Assembly: GCF_019049245.1 (NCBI RefSeq)
Contig: NZ_JAGMUK010000053.1
Location: 117,303 to 178,764 of the forward strand
Source: Streptomyces sp. AC555_RSS877
GTDB taxonomy: Bacteria > Actinomycetota > Actinomycetes > Streptomycetales > Streptomycetaceae
Direction of reading: 5' to 3'
DNA length: 61,462 nt
Numbering within the stretch: the stretch's first letter is position 1; each line of letters begins with the position of its first letter. Positions 25,119-33,329 of this stretch are shown here, piece by piece. Under the pieces are notes generated by a model. That model saw only the letters and a program-made list of their open reading frames with translations, was not told where the DNA came from and ran no database searches. The position numbers were made by a program, and so were the translations under genes.

Positions 25119-25502
25119 TTACTGGTCGAGGAACTCCCCGTCGACGTACACCCAGGCCCCGGCCACCCGCTCGAACCGGCTCCGCTCATGCAGCGACCCG
25201 CCCCGGAACGAGGCGCGGAAGGTCACGCTCCCGGTGGTGTGGAACGCGGACCCGTCGCCCGTGCCGAGGATCTCCAGCCCCGTCCACCGCATCCCCGGAT
25301 CGAACTCGACCCGGGCGGGCCGCGTCCGCGGATGCCAGGTCCGCAGCAGATACCCCTCGTCCCGTTTCACGAAGGCGCTGTACCGCGACCGCATGAGCGC
25401 CTCCGCGGTGGGCGCCGCGGCGCCCAAGTGGTAGCGGCCGCAGCACTGGTCGTACGCCTGAGGCAGCCCGCACGGGCAGGAACGCGTGGTCATGCCGGTC
25501 AT
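25119..25502 (-). CDS. YchJ/UPF0225 family SEC-C motif protein
   Basis: A 127-residue protein starting with a cysteine cluster CPCGLPQAYDQCCGRYH, the SEC-C zinc motif, followed by the UPF0225 segment APTAEALMRSRYSAFVKRDEGYLLRTWHP. Function is unknown; SEC-C motifs occur in SecA and bind zinc. A second in-frame ATG three codons on (25493) is an alternative start. It begins 4 bases after the M1 peptidase stop. Confidence 0.88.
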   Translation of the reverse strand: MTGMTTRSCPCGLPQAYDQCCGRYHLGAAAPTAEALMRSRYSAFVKRDEGYLLRTWHPRTRPARVEFDPGMRWTGLEILGTGDGSAFHTTGSVTFRASFRGGSLHERSRFERVAGAWVYVDGEFLDQ

Positions 25503-25506
25503 TCTG

Positions 25507-26850
25507 CTAGACGGCCGCCCGTCGCTCGGGCAGGGGCAGGGGCGGCAACGACGCCCCGTACACCCACGCCTCGAACAGCTCGTCCAGCGGCTCGGGCGCG
25601 AAGCGGGCCACGTGCGCGGTGAACGTCGTCGTGCTCACCGAACCGCCCCGGTGCAGCGAGACCCACCCGCGCAGCATCCGGAAGAAGTCGGGGTCGCCCA
25701 TCGCGCACCGCACCGCGTGCAGGGTGAGGCCGCCGCGTTCGTAGAGGCGGTCGTCGAACATCGACTTGCGGCCGGGGTCCGCAAGCCGGAGATCCTGGGG
25801 GAGGGAGGACAGCAGACGGTGGGCGGTCGAGGCGAGTTGGTGGGCCGTGCGGCCGCCCGAGCGCTCCGACCACAGCCACTCGGCGTACTTGGCGAACCCC
25901 TCGTTCAGCCAGATGTGCCGCCAGTCGGCGATGGACACGCTGTTGCCGAACCACTGGTGGGCCAGCTCGTGCGCGACCAGCCGCTCCGAACCCCGCGCCC
26001 CGTCCACGTGGTTGGCGCCGAACAGCGACAACCCCTGTGCCTCGACGGGGACGTCGAGTTCCTCCTCGGTCACCACGACCGCGTACTCGTCGAAGGGGTA
26101 CGGCCCGAACAGCTCCTGGAACAGGTCCATCATCCGCGGCTGCCGCGCGAAGTCCCGGGAGAACTCGGGCAGGAGATGCGCCGGGATGTGCCCGTGCTGC
26201 GGGACGCCGCCAAGGCCCGGATCGCCCAGCAGCACCGTCTGGTACTTGCCGATGGACAGCCCGACCAGATAGCTGGACGTCGGCGCGGACTGCTCGTACA
26301 CCCAGGTGGTCGTCGAGGCCTTCGTCGTGCGGGTCAGCAGACGCCCGCCCGCCACCACCGCGTACGCGGACGGCGTGGTGACCGAGATCTGGTACGACGC
26401 CTTGTCGGCGGGCCGGTCGTTGCACGGGTACCAGGACGGCGCCCCGACCGGCTGACTCGCCACCAGTGCCCCGTCCGCCAGCTCCTCCCAGCCGAGCCCG
26501 CCCCAGGGGCTGGTCACCGGCCTGGGGTTGCCCGACCAGTGCACCTCCACCGTGAAGGCGGCCCCGGCGCGGACCGGCTTCGCGGGGCGGACCCGCAGCC
26601 GCCCGCCCCGGTGGGTGTAGTGCGTCTGACGGCCGTCCACCCGGACCCGGCCGATCTTGAAGTCGGCGAGGTTCAGCACGAACTCCGCGAGCGGCGACCG
26701 CCCCGCTATGCCGTTGATCCGGGCCGTCCCGGACAGCCGGTTGGGGCCGGGGCGGTAGTCCAGCGCGAGCTCGTAGCGGTGCACCCGGTAACGGGAATCA
26801 CCGTTGGCCGGAAAGTACGGGTCCGGACCCACTGCCTGCTGAACGGTCAC
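25507..26850 (-). CDS. M1 family zinc aminopeptidase (candidate poly-lysine hydrolase, Pld-like)
   Basis: About 447 residues. The zinc site HELAHQWFG followed after 18 residues by the third ligand in NEGFAKY is that of M1 metallopeptidases. The substrate-side GAMEN-like loop reads QGLSLFG, which departs from GAMEN. A GTG at 26850 behind AGGGAGC starts a typical M1 N-terminus (TVQQAVGPDPYFPANG). An in-frame ATG at 26952 would overlap the synthetase stop by 13 bases. No clear signal peptide is seen. It lies directly downstream of the Pls-type synthetase, as the epsilon-poly-lysine hydrolase gene does in reported producers. That function is inferred. Confidence 0.85.
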   Translation of the reverse strand: MTVQQAVGPDPYFPANGDSRYRVHRYELALDYRPGPNRLSGTARINGIAGRSPLAEFVLNLADFKIGRVRVDGRQTHYTHRGGRLRVRPAKPVRAGAAFTVEVHWSGNPRPVTSPWGGLGWEELADGALVASQPVGAPSWYPCNDRPADKASYQISVTTPSAYAVVAGGRLLTRTTKASTTTWVYEQSAPTSSYLVGLSIGKYQTVLLGDPGLGGVPQHGHIPAHLLPEFSRDFARQPRMMDLFQELFGPYPFDEYAVVVTEEELDVPVEAQGLSLFGANHVDGARGSERLVAHELAHQWFGNSVSIADWRHIWLNEGFAKYAEWLWSERSGGRTAHQLASTAHRLLSSLPQDLRLADPGRKSMFDDRLYERGGLTLHAVRCAMGDPDFFRMLRGWVSLHRGGSVSTTTFTAHVARFAPEPLDELFEAWVYGASLPPLPLPERRAAV

Positions 26851-26939
26851 TGCTGCGTCTGCTCCCTGCGCTGTGCTCGAACGTCGTGCCGGTGCACCGT
26901 CCTCGTCAGGCCCCGACCCGAACGAGCCGCGCGGCGTCC

Positions 26940-29900
26940 TCAGGAACGCCATGACTCGATCGGATTGCCCAGCCAGCGGGTGTCGTCGGGAACGGACTCC
27001 GACGCCATCACCAGCGACGCCGGACCCAGAGTCGTACGGGCCCCGACCGTGCTGCCGGGCAGGACGATGCCGCCAGGACCCAGCGTCGCGCCCTCACGGA
27101 GGACCACAGTATCCGTCCGCAAGATCCGGTCGTGGAAGAGGTGCGTCTGGAGCACACAGCCCCGGTTGACCGTCGCCGCGTCCTCCAGCGTCACCAGGTC
27201 CGTCTCGGGCAGCCAGTAGCTCTCCACCCACACGCCCCGCCCGATCCGCGCCCCGAGCCCGCGCAGCCACGCCGTCATCACCGGCGTACCCGGCACCGAA
27301 CCGGCCAGCCACGGCACGGCCACGACCTCGACGAACGTGTCCGCCAGCTCGTTGCGCCACACGAAGCCGCTCCACAGCGGGTGTTCCCCGCTGCGGTGCC
27401 GCCCCACGAGTGCCCACTTCGCCACGACGGACAGCAGCCCCGCCGCGATCCCGGCCCCGAGCAGCACGAGCCCCGACAGCAGCGGCGCCCACGCACCCAG
27501 GGTGCTCAGCGCGCTCAGCGCCGTGACCGTCAGCACGGCGATCCCCGCCGAGCAGAACACCGGCACGATCCGGCACAGCTCCACCAGCCCGCGCGCCCAC
27601 AGCAGCCGCGCCGGCGGATCGTACGTCCGGCTCTGGTCACCGCCGGCCGCCGAGCGGGGCAGCTTCACCGGCGGCAGCCCCAGATAGGAGCTGCCCTTCT
27701 TCGCCTTCTTCGGCGTCGCCGACAGCACACCCACCAGCCCGCCGTCCGGCACCGACCGCCCCGGCCCGGTCATCCCCGAGTTCCCGAGGAAGGCCCGCCG
27801 CCCGATCTCCGCCCGCCCGATCCGCATCCAGCCGCCGCCGAGCTCGTACGGCGCGGTCAGCGTGTCGTCGGCCAGGAACGCGCCCTCGCCGACCGTCGTC
27901 AGGCTCGGCAGCGCGAGCACCGTCGACACCTCGGCACCGCGCCCGATCCGCATGCCGAGCAGCCGCAGCCACACCGGCGTGACCAGCCCGGCGTACAGCG
28001 GGAACAGCGTCTCGCGCGAGCGGTCCATCAGCTGCGTGACCGTCCAGGCCTGCCAGCCGATCCGGCTGTGGGTGGGGTGAGTGCCCTCACGCAGGCCCAG
28101 GCTCAGCAGTCGTACGGCGATCAGGAGCAGCAGCGCGTACGCCAGCCCGAAGGCGAGCGTCGCCGGGACCAGGGCGAGCGCGGCACCCTTGAGCGCTTCG
28201 CCGAGCCCGGCGCCCGATTCCACGAACACGCGCGCCACCAGCAGCGCCACCACGCCCGACAGCACCGGCAGCAGCGTCAGCGCGAAGCCCGCCACGCCGT
28301 ACATGACACGCCAGTACGTGCCCCGCACCGGCCGTTCCTTCGGCCAGTTCCGCTTGGCCTTGCCGAGCTTGACCGCGGGAGCGCCCGCCCAGCGCTGTCC
28401 GGTCGGGATCTGACCGGTGACGGCCGAGCCCGGCGCCACCTCGGCCCGCTTGCCGACCCGGGCACCGGGAAAGAGCATGCTGCGTGTGCCGACGACGGCG
28501 TGCCCGCCGACCCTGACCGGGCCGATCTCCAGCCGGTCGCCGTCCAGCCACCAGCCGGACAGGTCCACCTCGGACTCCACGGCCGCGCCCCGCCCCAGCC
28601 TGAGCATGCCGGTGACCGGCGGCAGCGAGTGCAGGTCCACGTCAGGACCGACCTTGGCGCCGAGCGCCCGCGCGTACCGCTCCAGCCACGACCCGGTCAG
28701 CGAGGTCGCCCCGCTGAACTCGGCCAGCCGCTCGGCGGACCAGAGCCGAAGATGCACGCTGCCACCGCGCGGGTACCGCCCCGGCTGCACACCCCTCAGC
28801 AGCAGCCGGGCCCCGCCCGCCGCGAGCGCCAGCCGCCCCGGCGGGCTGAAGAAGAGCAGCGCCCCGGCCCCGACGAGCCACCAAGGTGCGCTCGGCAGCC
28901 AGGAGTAGGCGGGCAGCAGGTTCCCGAGCGCGGCCAGCGCCACGCTCCAGCGCAGCCCCAGCAGCGTGAACAGGGGGAGGAGCACCAGGAGTTGGACCAC
29001 CTGGGCGCGGACCGGCACCGGAGCGACGGTCCGCTCGGCGCCGTCGTCCTGCGCCGACTTCTCCAGATGCCGCGCCAACTTCCGCAGCACGGGCTGCTGG
29101 TAGATGTCGAGGACGGCGGCGCTCGGGTAGCGGCTGCGCAGCCGCGTGGTCAGCTGGGCGGCGGCGAGGCTGCTGCCGCCGATCGCGAAGAAGTCGTCCC
29201 GCGCGCTCGCCACGGGGATGCCGAGGATCTCGCTCCACTGCTCGGCGAGCCAGGCCTCGGTGCCGTACAGCTGCTCGGCCGGGCCGCCGGTCGCCAGCCC
29301 CTCCAGCGGCCAGGGCAGGGCCTTGCGGTCGACCTTGCCGCTGGTCCGGGTCGGCAGGTCGTCGACCGGCGCGAGCAGCGGGACCAGCGCGGCGGGCAGC
29401 TCGGCGCGCAGCTTCTCCACGGCCGCCGCGTGGTCCCAGCCGTCCTGGGTGACGACATAGCCGACGAGGAGCTGGTTGCCGCTCCGGGCGGTGCGCACCG
29501 CGGCGGCGGCCCCCGCCACCCCGGGCAGCGCCTGCAGGGCCGCGTCCACCTCACCGAGTTCGATGCGCCGCCCGCCGAGCTTGATCTGCTCGTCGGCCCG
29601 CCCGAGGAAGACCAGCCCCTCGGGCTCCGCCGTGACGAGGTCCCCGCTCCGGTACGCCCGCTCCCACCCCAGCGACTCCAGGGGCGCGTACTTCTCCGCG
29701 TCCTTCCCGGCGTCGAGATACCGCGCGAGCCCGACCCCGCCGATCACCAGCTGCCCCGTGCCGCCCATCGGCACGGGCTCGCCGGCCTCGTCCACGACGG
29801 CCAGCTCCCAGCCGTCCAGCGGCAGCCCGATCCGGATCGGCTCCGCACCGCTCATCAGCGACGCGCAGGCCACGACGGTCGCCTCGGTGGGCCCGTACGT

Positions 29901-30812
29901 GTTCCAGACCTCGCGCCCCTCCGTCACCAGCCGCTGCACCAGCTCCGGCGGGCAGGCCTCACCGCCGAAGATCAGCAGCCGTACGTCGTTCAGGTGCTCG
30001 GGCTCCCACAGCGAGGCCAGCGTCGGCACGGTCGACACCACGCTGATCTCCTGCTCGACCAGCCACGGCCCGAGATCGGCACCGCTCCTGACCTGCGCAC
30101 GCGGCACCGGCACCAGACAGGCCCCGTACCGCCACGCCAGCCACATCTCCTCGCAGGAGGCGTCGAACGCGACCGACAGCCCCGCCATGACCCGGTCCCC
30201 GGGCCCGATCGGATCCTCGGTGAGGAACAGCGCGGCCTCGGCGTCCACGAACGCGGCGGCACTGCGATGGCTGACGGCGACGCCCTTGGGCTTCCCGGTG
30301 GACCCGGAGGTGAAGATGATCCAGGCGTCGTGCTCCGTGCCGGGCCGGGCCGCGGGAACGTCGCTCTCGGAGAACACGGTCAGCGCGTGCCCGCCCCCGA
30401 CGACGGCCCGCACCTCTGCCTCCCCGAACACCAGCTCGGCCCGCTCGTCCGGGTCCTCGGCGTCCACGGGCACATAGGCGGCCCCGGCGGCCAGTACGGC
30501 GAGAATCGCGACGTACAGCTCATTGCTGCCGGACGGCACCCGGACCCCCACCCGGTCGCCCAGCCCGACCCCGGCTCCGGCCAGCGCGCGCCGCAGCTGC
30601 TCCACCTCGGCGGCGAGCTGCCGGTAGGTGAGCCGCGTCGTCCCGTCGTCCAGGGCGAGTTCGTCGGGATACGACCGTACGGACGCGTCGAAGACGTCGA
30701 CGAGGGTGCGCGGCGAGGCCGCCGGCCCACCGGAGAAACGTGCCCTGTCGCCGAACCGTTCGCGGATCTCTTCGTCCAGACCGAGAGCACTGCTCTCGTG
30801 TATGGCTGCCAT
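26940..30812 (-). CDS. Pls/PosA-type NRPS-like synthetase (A-T-TM with tandem LbH domains)
   Basis: A 1290-residue single-module synthetase. Adenylation domain about 20-520: IIFTSGSTGKPKG near 165, FDASCEEM near 213, YGPTE near 305. Thiolation domain with the phosphopantetheine serine in FFAIGGSSLAA near 546. After it come three pairs of hydrophobic segments, starting VQLLVLLPLFTLLGL, VMYGVAGFALTLLPV and VPVFCSAGIAVLTVTAL. They are interleaved with left-handed beta-helix-like hexapeptide regions (for example VGTRSMLFPGARVGKRAEV). There is no condensation or thioesterase domain. This is the layout of epsilon-poly-L-lysine synthetase. The visible binding-pocket residues suggest lysine. The ATG at 30812 follows GAGGG; the open frame continues to 31136 without domain features. 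Confidence 0.9.
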   Translation of the reverse strand: MAAIHESSALGLDEEIRERFGDRARFSGGPAASPRTLVDVFDASVRSYPDELALDDGTTRLTYRQLAAEVEQLRRALAGAGVGLGDRVGVRVPSGSNELYVAILAVLAAGAAYVPVDAEDPDERAELVFGEAEVRAVVGGGHALTVFSESDVPAARPGTEHDAWIIFTSGSTGKPKGVAVSHRSAAAFVDAEAALFLTEDPIGPGDRVMAGLSVAFDASCEEMWLAWRYGACLVPVPRAQVRSGADLGPWLVEQEISVVSTVPTLASLWEPEHLNDVRLLIFGGEACPPELVQRLVTEGREVWNTYGPTEATVVACASLMSGAEPIRIGLPLDGWELAVVDEAGEPVPMGGTGQLVIGGVGLARYLDAGKDAEKYAPLESLGWERAYRSGDLVTAEPEGLVFLGRADEQIKLGGRRIELGEVDAALQALPGVAGAAAAVRTARSGNQLLVGYVVTQDGWDHAAAVEKLRAELPAALVPLLAPVDDLPTRTSGKVDRKALPWPLEGLATGGPAEQLYGTEAWLAEQWSEILGIPVASARDDFFAIGGSSLAAAQLTTRLRSRYPSAAVLDIYQQPVLRKLARHLEKSAQDDGAERTVAPVPVRAQVVQLLVLLPLFTLLGLRWSVALAALGNLLPAYSWLPSAPWWLVGAGALLFFSPPGRLALAAGGARLLLRGVQPGRYPRGGSVHLRLWSAERLAEFSGATSLTGSWLERYARALGAKVGPDVDLHSLPPVTGMLRLGRGAAVESEVDLSGWWLDGDRLEIGPVRVGGHAVVGTRSMLFPGARVGKRAEVAPGSAVTGQIPTGQRWAGAPAVKLGKAKRNWPKERPVRGTYWRVMYGVAGFALTLLPVLSGVVALLVARVFVESGAGLGEALKGAALALVPATLAFGLAYALLLLIAVRLLSLGLREGTHPTHSRIGWQAWTVTQLMDRSRETLFPLYAGLVTPVWLRLLGMRIGRGAEVSTVLALPSLTTVGEGAFLADDTLTAPYELGGGWMRIGRAEIGRRAFLGNSGMTGPGRSVPDGGLVGVLSATPKKAKKGSSYLGLPPVKLPRSAAGGDQSRTYDPPARLLWARGLVELCRIVPVFCSAGIAVLTVTALSALSTLGAWAPLLSGLVLLGAGIAAGLLSVVAKWALVGRHRSGEHPLWSGFVWRNELADTFVEVVAVPWLAGSVPGTPVMTAWLRGLGARIGRGVWVESYWLPETDLVTLEDAATVNRGCVLQTHLFHDRILRTDTVVLREGATLGPGGIVLPGSTVGARTTLGPASLVMASESVPDDTRWLGNPIESWRS

Positions 30813-31041
30813 CGGGCCCTCGCGTCTCGATCCCGGAAATCCGGGGCGCTGGCGGGTCCGCAGGTCTGCCTGGGGTTGTCCGGATCCAGCTCCGTTCCGT
30901 AACAAGCCGGAAATTTTAGTACGACGGTAGGCTCGGCCCTTTCTGTCGGCCACTTCAAAGCGGCCTTCCGGGGGCGCGAGGGCCGAGCCCGGGGGCGCTG
31001 ACCTGGTGATCTTCAGACAGAGGAGAGATGGCCCACACAAC
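30813..31041 (-). promoter_or_regulatory. Upstream region of the Pls-type synthetase
   Basis: About 230 bases between the synthetase start and the tRNA terminator. On the - strand an unusually AT-rich patch (ACTAAAATTT, near 30911-30920) lies about 100 bases upstream of the ATG, with a TACCGT hexamer just before it. Either could supply a -10. No operator was recognised. Confidence 0.35.
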
Positions 31042-31079
31042 GAGCGAGGGCCGCGATCCAGTGATCGCGACCCTCGCTC
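31042..31079 (-). terminator. Terminator of tRNA-Leu
   Basis: 17-bp arms (31042-31058, 31063-31079) around a 4-base loop. The single non-Watson-Crick position is a U-G wobble in the - strand transcript but a mismatch on +. That supports use for the tRNA, which ends 9 bases upstream of it. Confidence 0.75.
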
Positions 31080-31087
31080 ATCTCGTG

Positions 31088-31172
31088 TGTCCGAGGGGGG
31101 ACTTGAACCCCCACGCCCGATAAAGGGCACTAGCACCTCAAGCTAGCGCGTCTGCCATTCCGCCACCCGGAC
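31088..31172 (-). tRNA. tRNA-Leu (anticodon GAG)
   Basis: An 85-nt class II tRNA. The acceptor arms GTCCGGG and CTCGGAC pair with one G-U; the anticodon stem CTAGC/GCTAG encloses TTGAGGT, giving GAG for CUC codons. A long variable arm and GGTTCAAGTCC T-loop are present. No CCA is encoded. It stands alone between the Pls-type gene and the M20 peptidase. Such tRNA ends are common integration sites, but I see no integrase or second copy of the 3' end here. Confidence 0.95.
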
Positions 31173-31385
31173 AAGGTGTCTGTCGTGCGGGGTTTCCCTC
31201 GCGGCGACGGAGGAAACATTACCAGGCTTTTCGAGTGCCCTCGGGGCACCCCCGTCGCCCCTCGGCGCACCCCCGGCCGGGCGTGAACGACGTGTGACGG
31301 GCCGGGACCGGTCTTGGGGTGTGCGCCGTGGGAGGAGGAGGATGCGGGGGGAACCACCAGCAGCGAAGGCGTGGGAGGAAGCAGC

Positions 31386-32711
31386 GTGAGCGAGTCGGAC
31401 ACGGCCAGGGGCGTCACCGGCGAGGACGAGGTCGTGGACCTCTGCCGCGAGCTGATCCAGATCGACACCAGCAACTACGGGGACAACTCCGGCCCGGGGG
31501 AGCGCAAGGCGGCCGAGTACGTCGCCGAGAAGCTTGCCGAGGTGGGACTCGAACCGCGGATCTTCGAGTCCCACCCGGGCCGCGCGTCCACCGTGGCCCG
31601 CATCGAGGGCGCGGACCCGTCCCGGCCCGCGCTGCTCATCCACGGCCACACCGACGTCGTACCGGCCAACGCGGCCGACTGGACCCACCACCCCTTCTCC
31701 GGCGAGGTCGCGGACGGGTGCGTGTGGGGCCGCGGGGCCGTCGACATGAAGGACATGGACGCGATGACCCTCGCGGTCGTACGGGACCGGCTGCGCAGCG
31801 GGCGCAAGCCGCCCCGGGACATCGTCCTCGCGTTCCTCGCGGACGAGGAGGCGGGCGGCACGTACGGTGCCAAGCACCTCGTCAAGAACCACCCCGATCT
31901 CTTCGAGGGTGTCACCGAGGCGATCAGCGAGGTGGGCGGGTTCTCGTTCACGGTGAGCGAGGAGCGGCGGCTCTACCTGATCCAGACGGCCGAGAAGGGC
32001 ATGCACTGGATGAAGCTGACCGTGGCCGGCACGGCGGGCCACGGATCGATGATCCACCGGGACAACGCCATCACCGAGCTGTCGGAGGCGGTCGCGCGGA
32101 TCGGGCGGCACACGTTCCCGGTGCGGGTCACCAAGACCACCCGGGCCTTCCTCGACGAACTCGGCGACGCGCTCGGCGTCGAGCTCGACGCCGAGGACAT
32201 GGAGTCGACGCTCGCCCGGCTCGGCGGCATCGCCAAGCTGATCGGCGCGACCCTGAGCAACACGGCCAACCCCACACAGCTCGGCGCCGGCTACAAGGTC
32301 AACGTCATTCCGGGGGAGGCCACCGCGCACGTCGACGGGCGGTTCCTGCCGGGCCACGAGGAGGAGTTCCTCGCCGACCTCGACCGGATCCTCGGGCCGA
32401 AGGTGCGGCGCGAGGACGTGCACGCGGACAAGGCCGTCGAGACCACCTTCGACGGGCCGCTGGTGGCGGCGATGCAGTCGGCGCTGGTCGCCGAGGACCC
32501 GGCCGCGAAGGCGATCCCCTACATGCTCTCCGGCGGGACCGACGCCAAGTCCTTCGACGACCTCGGCATCCGGGGCTTCGGCTTCGCCCCGCTCAAGCTG
32601 CCGCCGGAGCTGGACTTCGCCGGGATGTTCCACGGTGTCGACGAGCGGGTGCCGGTGGACGGGCTGCGGTTCGGCGTGCGCGTGCTCGACCGGTTCATCG
32701 ACGCGTCCTGA
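31386..32711 (+). CDS. M20 family metallopeptidase (ArgE/DapE-like)
   Basis: A 441-residue zinc peptidase or deacylase. Metal ligands are visible in HGHTDVVPA, the bridging aspartate in WGRGAVDMKD and the catalytic glutamates in DEEAGG. The dimerisation domain starts near GTAGHGSMIHRDNAI. It starts at a GTG with a GGGAGGAAG site. Family members remove acyl or amino acid groups from small substrates; the exact one is not clear. It is upstream of chpH on the same strand, a neighbourhood I recall from S. coelicolor. Confidence 0.9.
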   Translation: MSESDTARGVTGEDEVVDLCRELIQIDTSNYGDNSGPGERKAAEYVAEKLAEVGLEPRIFESHPGRASTVARIEGADPSRPALLIHGHTDVVPANAADWTHHPFSGEVADGCVWGRGAVDMKDMDAMTLAVVRDRLRSGRKPPRDIVLAFLADEEAGGTYGAKHLVKNHPDLFEGVTEAISEVGGFSFTVSEERRLYLIQTAEKGMHWMKLTVAGTAGHGSMIHRDNAITELSEAVARIGRHTFPVRVTKTTRAFLDELGDALGVELDAEDMESTLARLGGIAKLIGATLSNTANPTQLGAGYKVNVIPGEATAHVDGRFLPGHEEEFLADLDRILGPKVRREDVHADKAVETTFDGPLVAAMQSALVAEDPAAKAIPYMLSGGTDAKSFDDLGIRGFGFAPLKLPPELDFAGMFHGVDERVPVDGLRFGVRVLDRFIDAS

Positions 32712-32869
32712 ATTGCCTCACTGAAACGAAACCGCAGTATTCGCTCGAGTGTGCGGAAACCTACTGGGAAGAGTGAATACGACGATACGCTCGTAGCTCC
32801 ATTACTCCCTCCTCGTTACTGCTGACGTGATCCGCTGATGGGGATCGCATTGCCAACAAGGAGAGAATA
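32712..32869 (+). promoter_or_regulatory. chpH upstream region
   Basis: About 158 bases, noticeably less GC-rich than the genes around it, as expected for a strongly regulated developmental promoter. Chaplin genes are known to depend on the Bld cascade (BldN sigma factor). I could not assign a -35/-10 pair with confidence. An AAGGAGAG ribosome site ends 4 bases before the ATG. Confidence 0.45.
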
Positions 32870-33103
32870 ATGATCAAGAAGATCGTCGCCGCTGCCGTTG
32901 CCACTGGTGGTCTGGTTCTCGCGGGCGCGGGCATGGCCGCCGCCCACTCGGGCGCCCAGGGTGCGGCCGTGAACTCCCCGGGTGTCCTTTCCGGCAACGT
33001 CGTCCAGGTTCCCGTTCACGTCCCCGTGAACGCCTGCGGCAACACGGTCTCCGTGATCGGGCTGCTGAACCCGGCCTTCGGCAACACCTGCGTCAACAAC
33101 TGA
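32870..33103 (+). CDS. chpH: Short chaplin (ChpH-type)
   Basis: A 77-residue secreted amyloid-forming surface protein. Residues 1-25 (MIKKIVAAAVATGGLVLAGAGMAAA) are a Sec signal. The rest is a single chaplin domain with NSPGVLSGN, VPVNACGNTVSVIGLLNP and GNTCVNN, including the two conserved cysteines that form a disulfide. Short chaplins coat aerial hyphae and lower water surface tension. It is immediately upstream of the long chaplin chpC, as in S. coelicolor. Confidence 0.95.
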   Translation: MIKKIVAAAVATGGLVLAGAGMAAAHSGAQGAAVNSPGVLSGNVVQVPVHVPVNACGNTVSVIGLLNPAFGNTCVNN

Positions 33104-33329
33104 CGTTGTGCCTCGCCCCGTCAGGGGCTGAGCCCGTCGGCCCCGGAGTGCGCGCCATGCGCTCCGGGGTCGACCGGCCTTTTCGGAACGACTCTTTTCG
33201 AACGGCGAGACGCGCACGTCGGAACTCGAATGCCGGAACCGGACTTCGAGAACTTGATCGCCGCGAACTCGACCGTCGAGAATGCGAACTTCGGGAATTC
33301 GGGACAAGGTCGAAAGCAGGGATTCAGCA
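33104..33329 (+). other. chpH-chpC intergenic region with terminator and GAAC-rich stretch
   Basis: CCCCGGAG (33141-33148) and CTCCGGGG (33162-33169) arms form a likely chpH terminator. The following 120 bases, to about 33310, repeat GAAC/GTTC and TCGA-like words (CGAACGG, GGAACTCGAA, GAACTTG, GAACTCGACC, GAACTTCGG) and must carry the chpC promoter. The repetition is loose. Confidence 0.45.

Noticed and set aside
27132..30902. 1256-codon open frame on + opposite the Pls-type gene
   Set aside because: It is antisense to a gene with clear domains, and its translation is Arg/Pro/Gln-rich without any family motif; a normal artefact of GC-rich third positions.
31088..31172. tRNA-Leu as an integration site for a genomic island
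   Set aside because: No integrase, no repeated 3' tRNA segment and no flanking direct repeats were found within the window.
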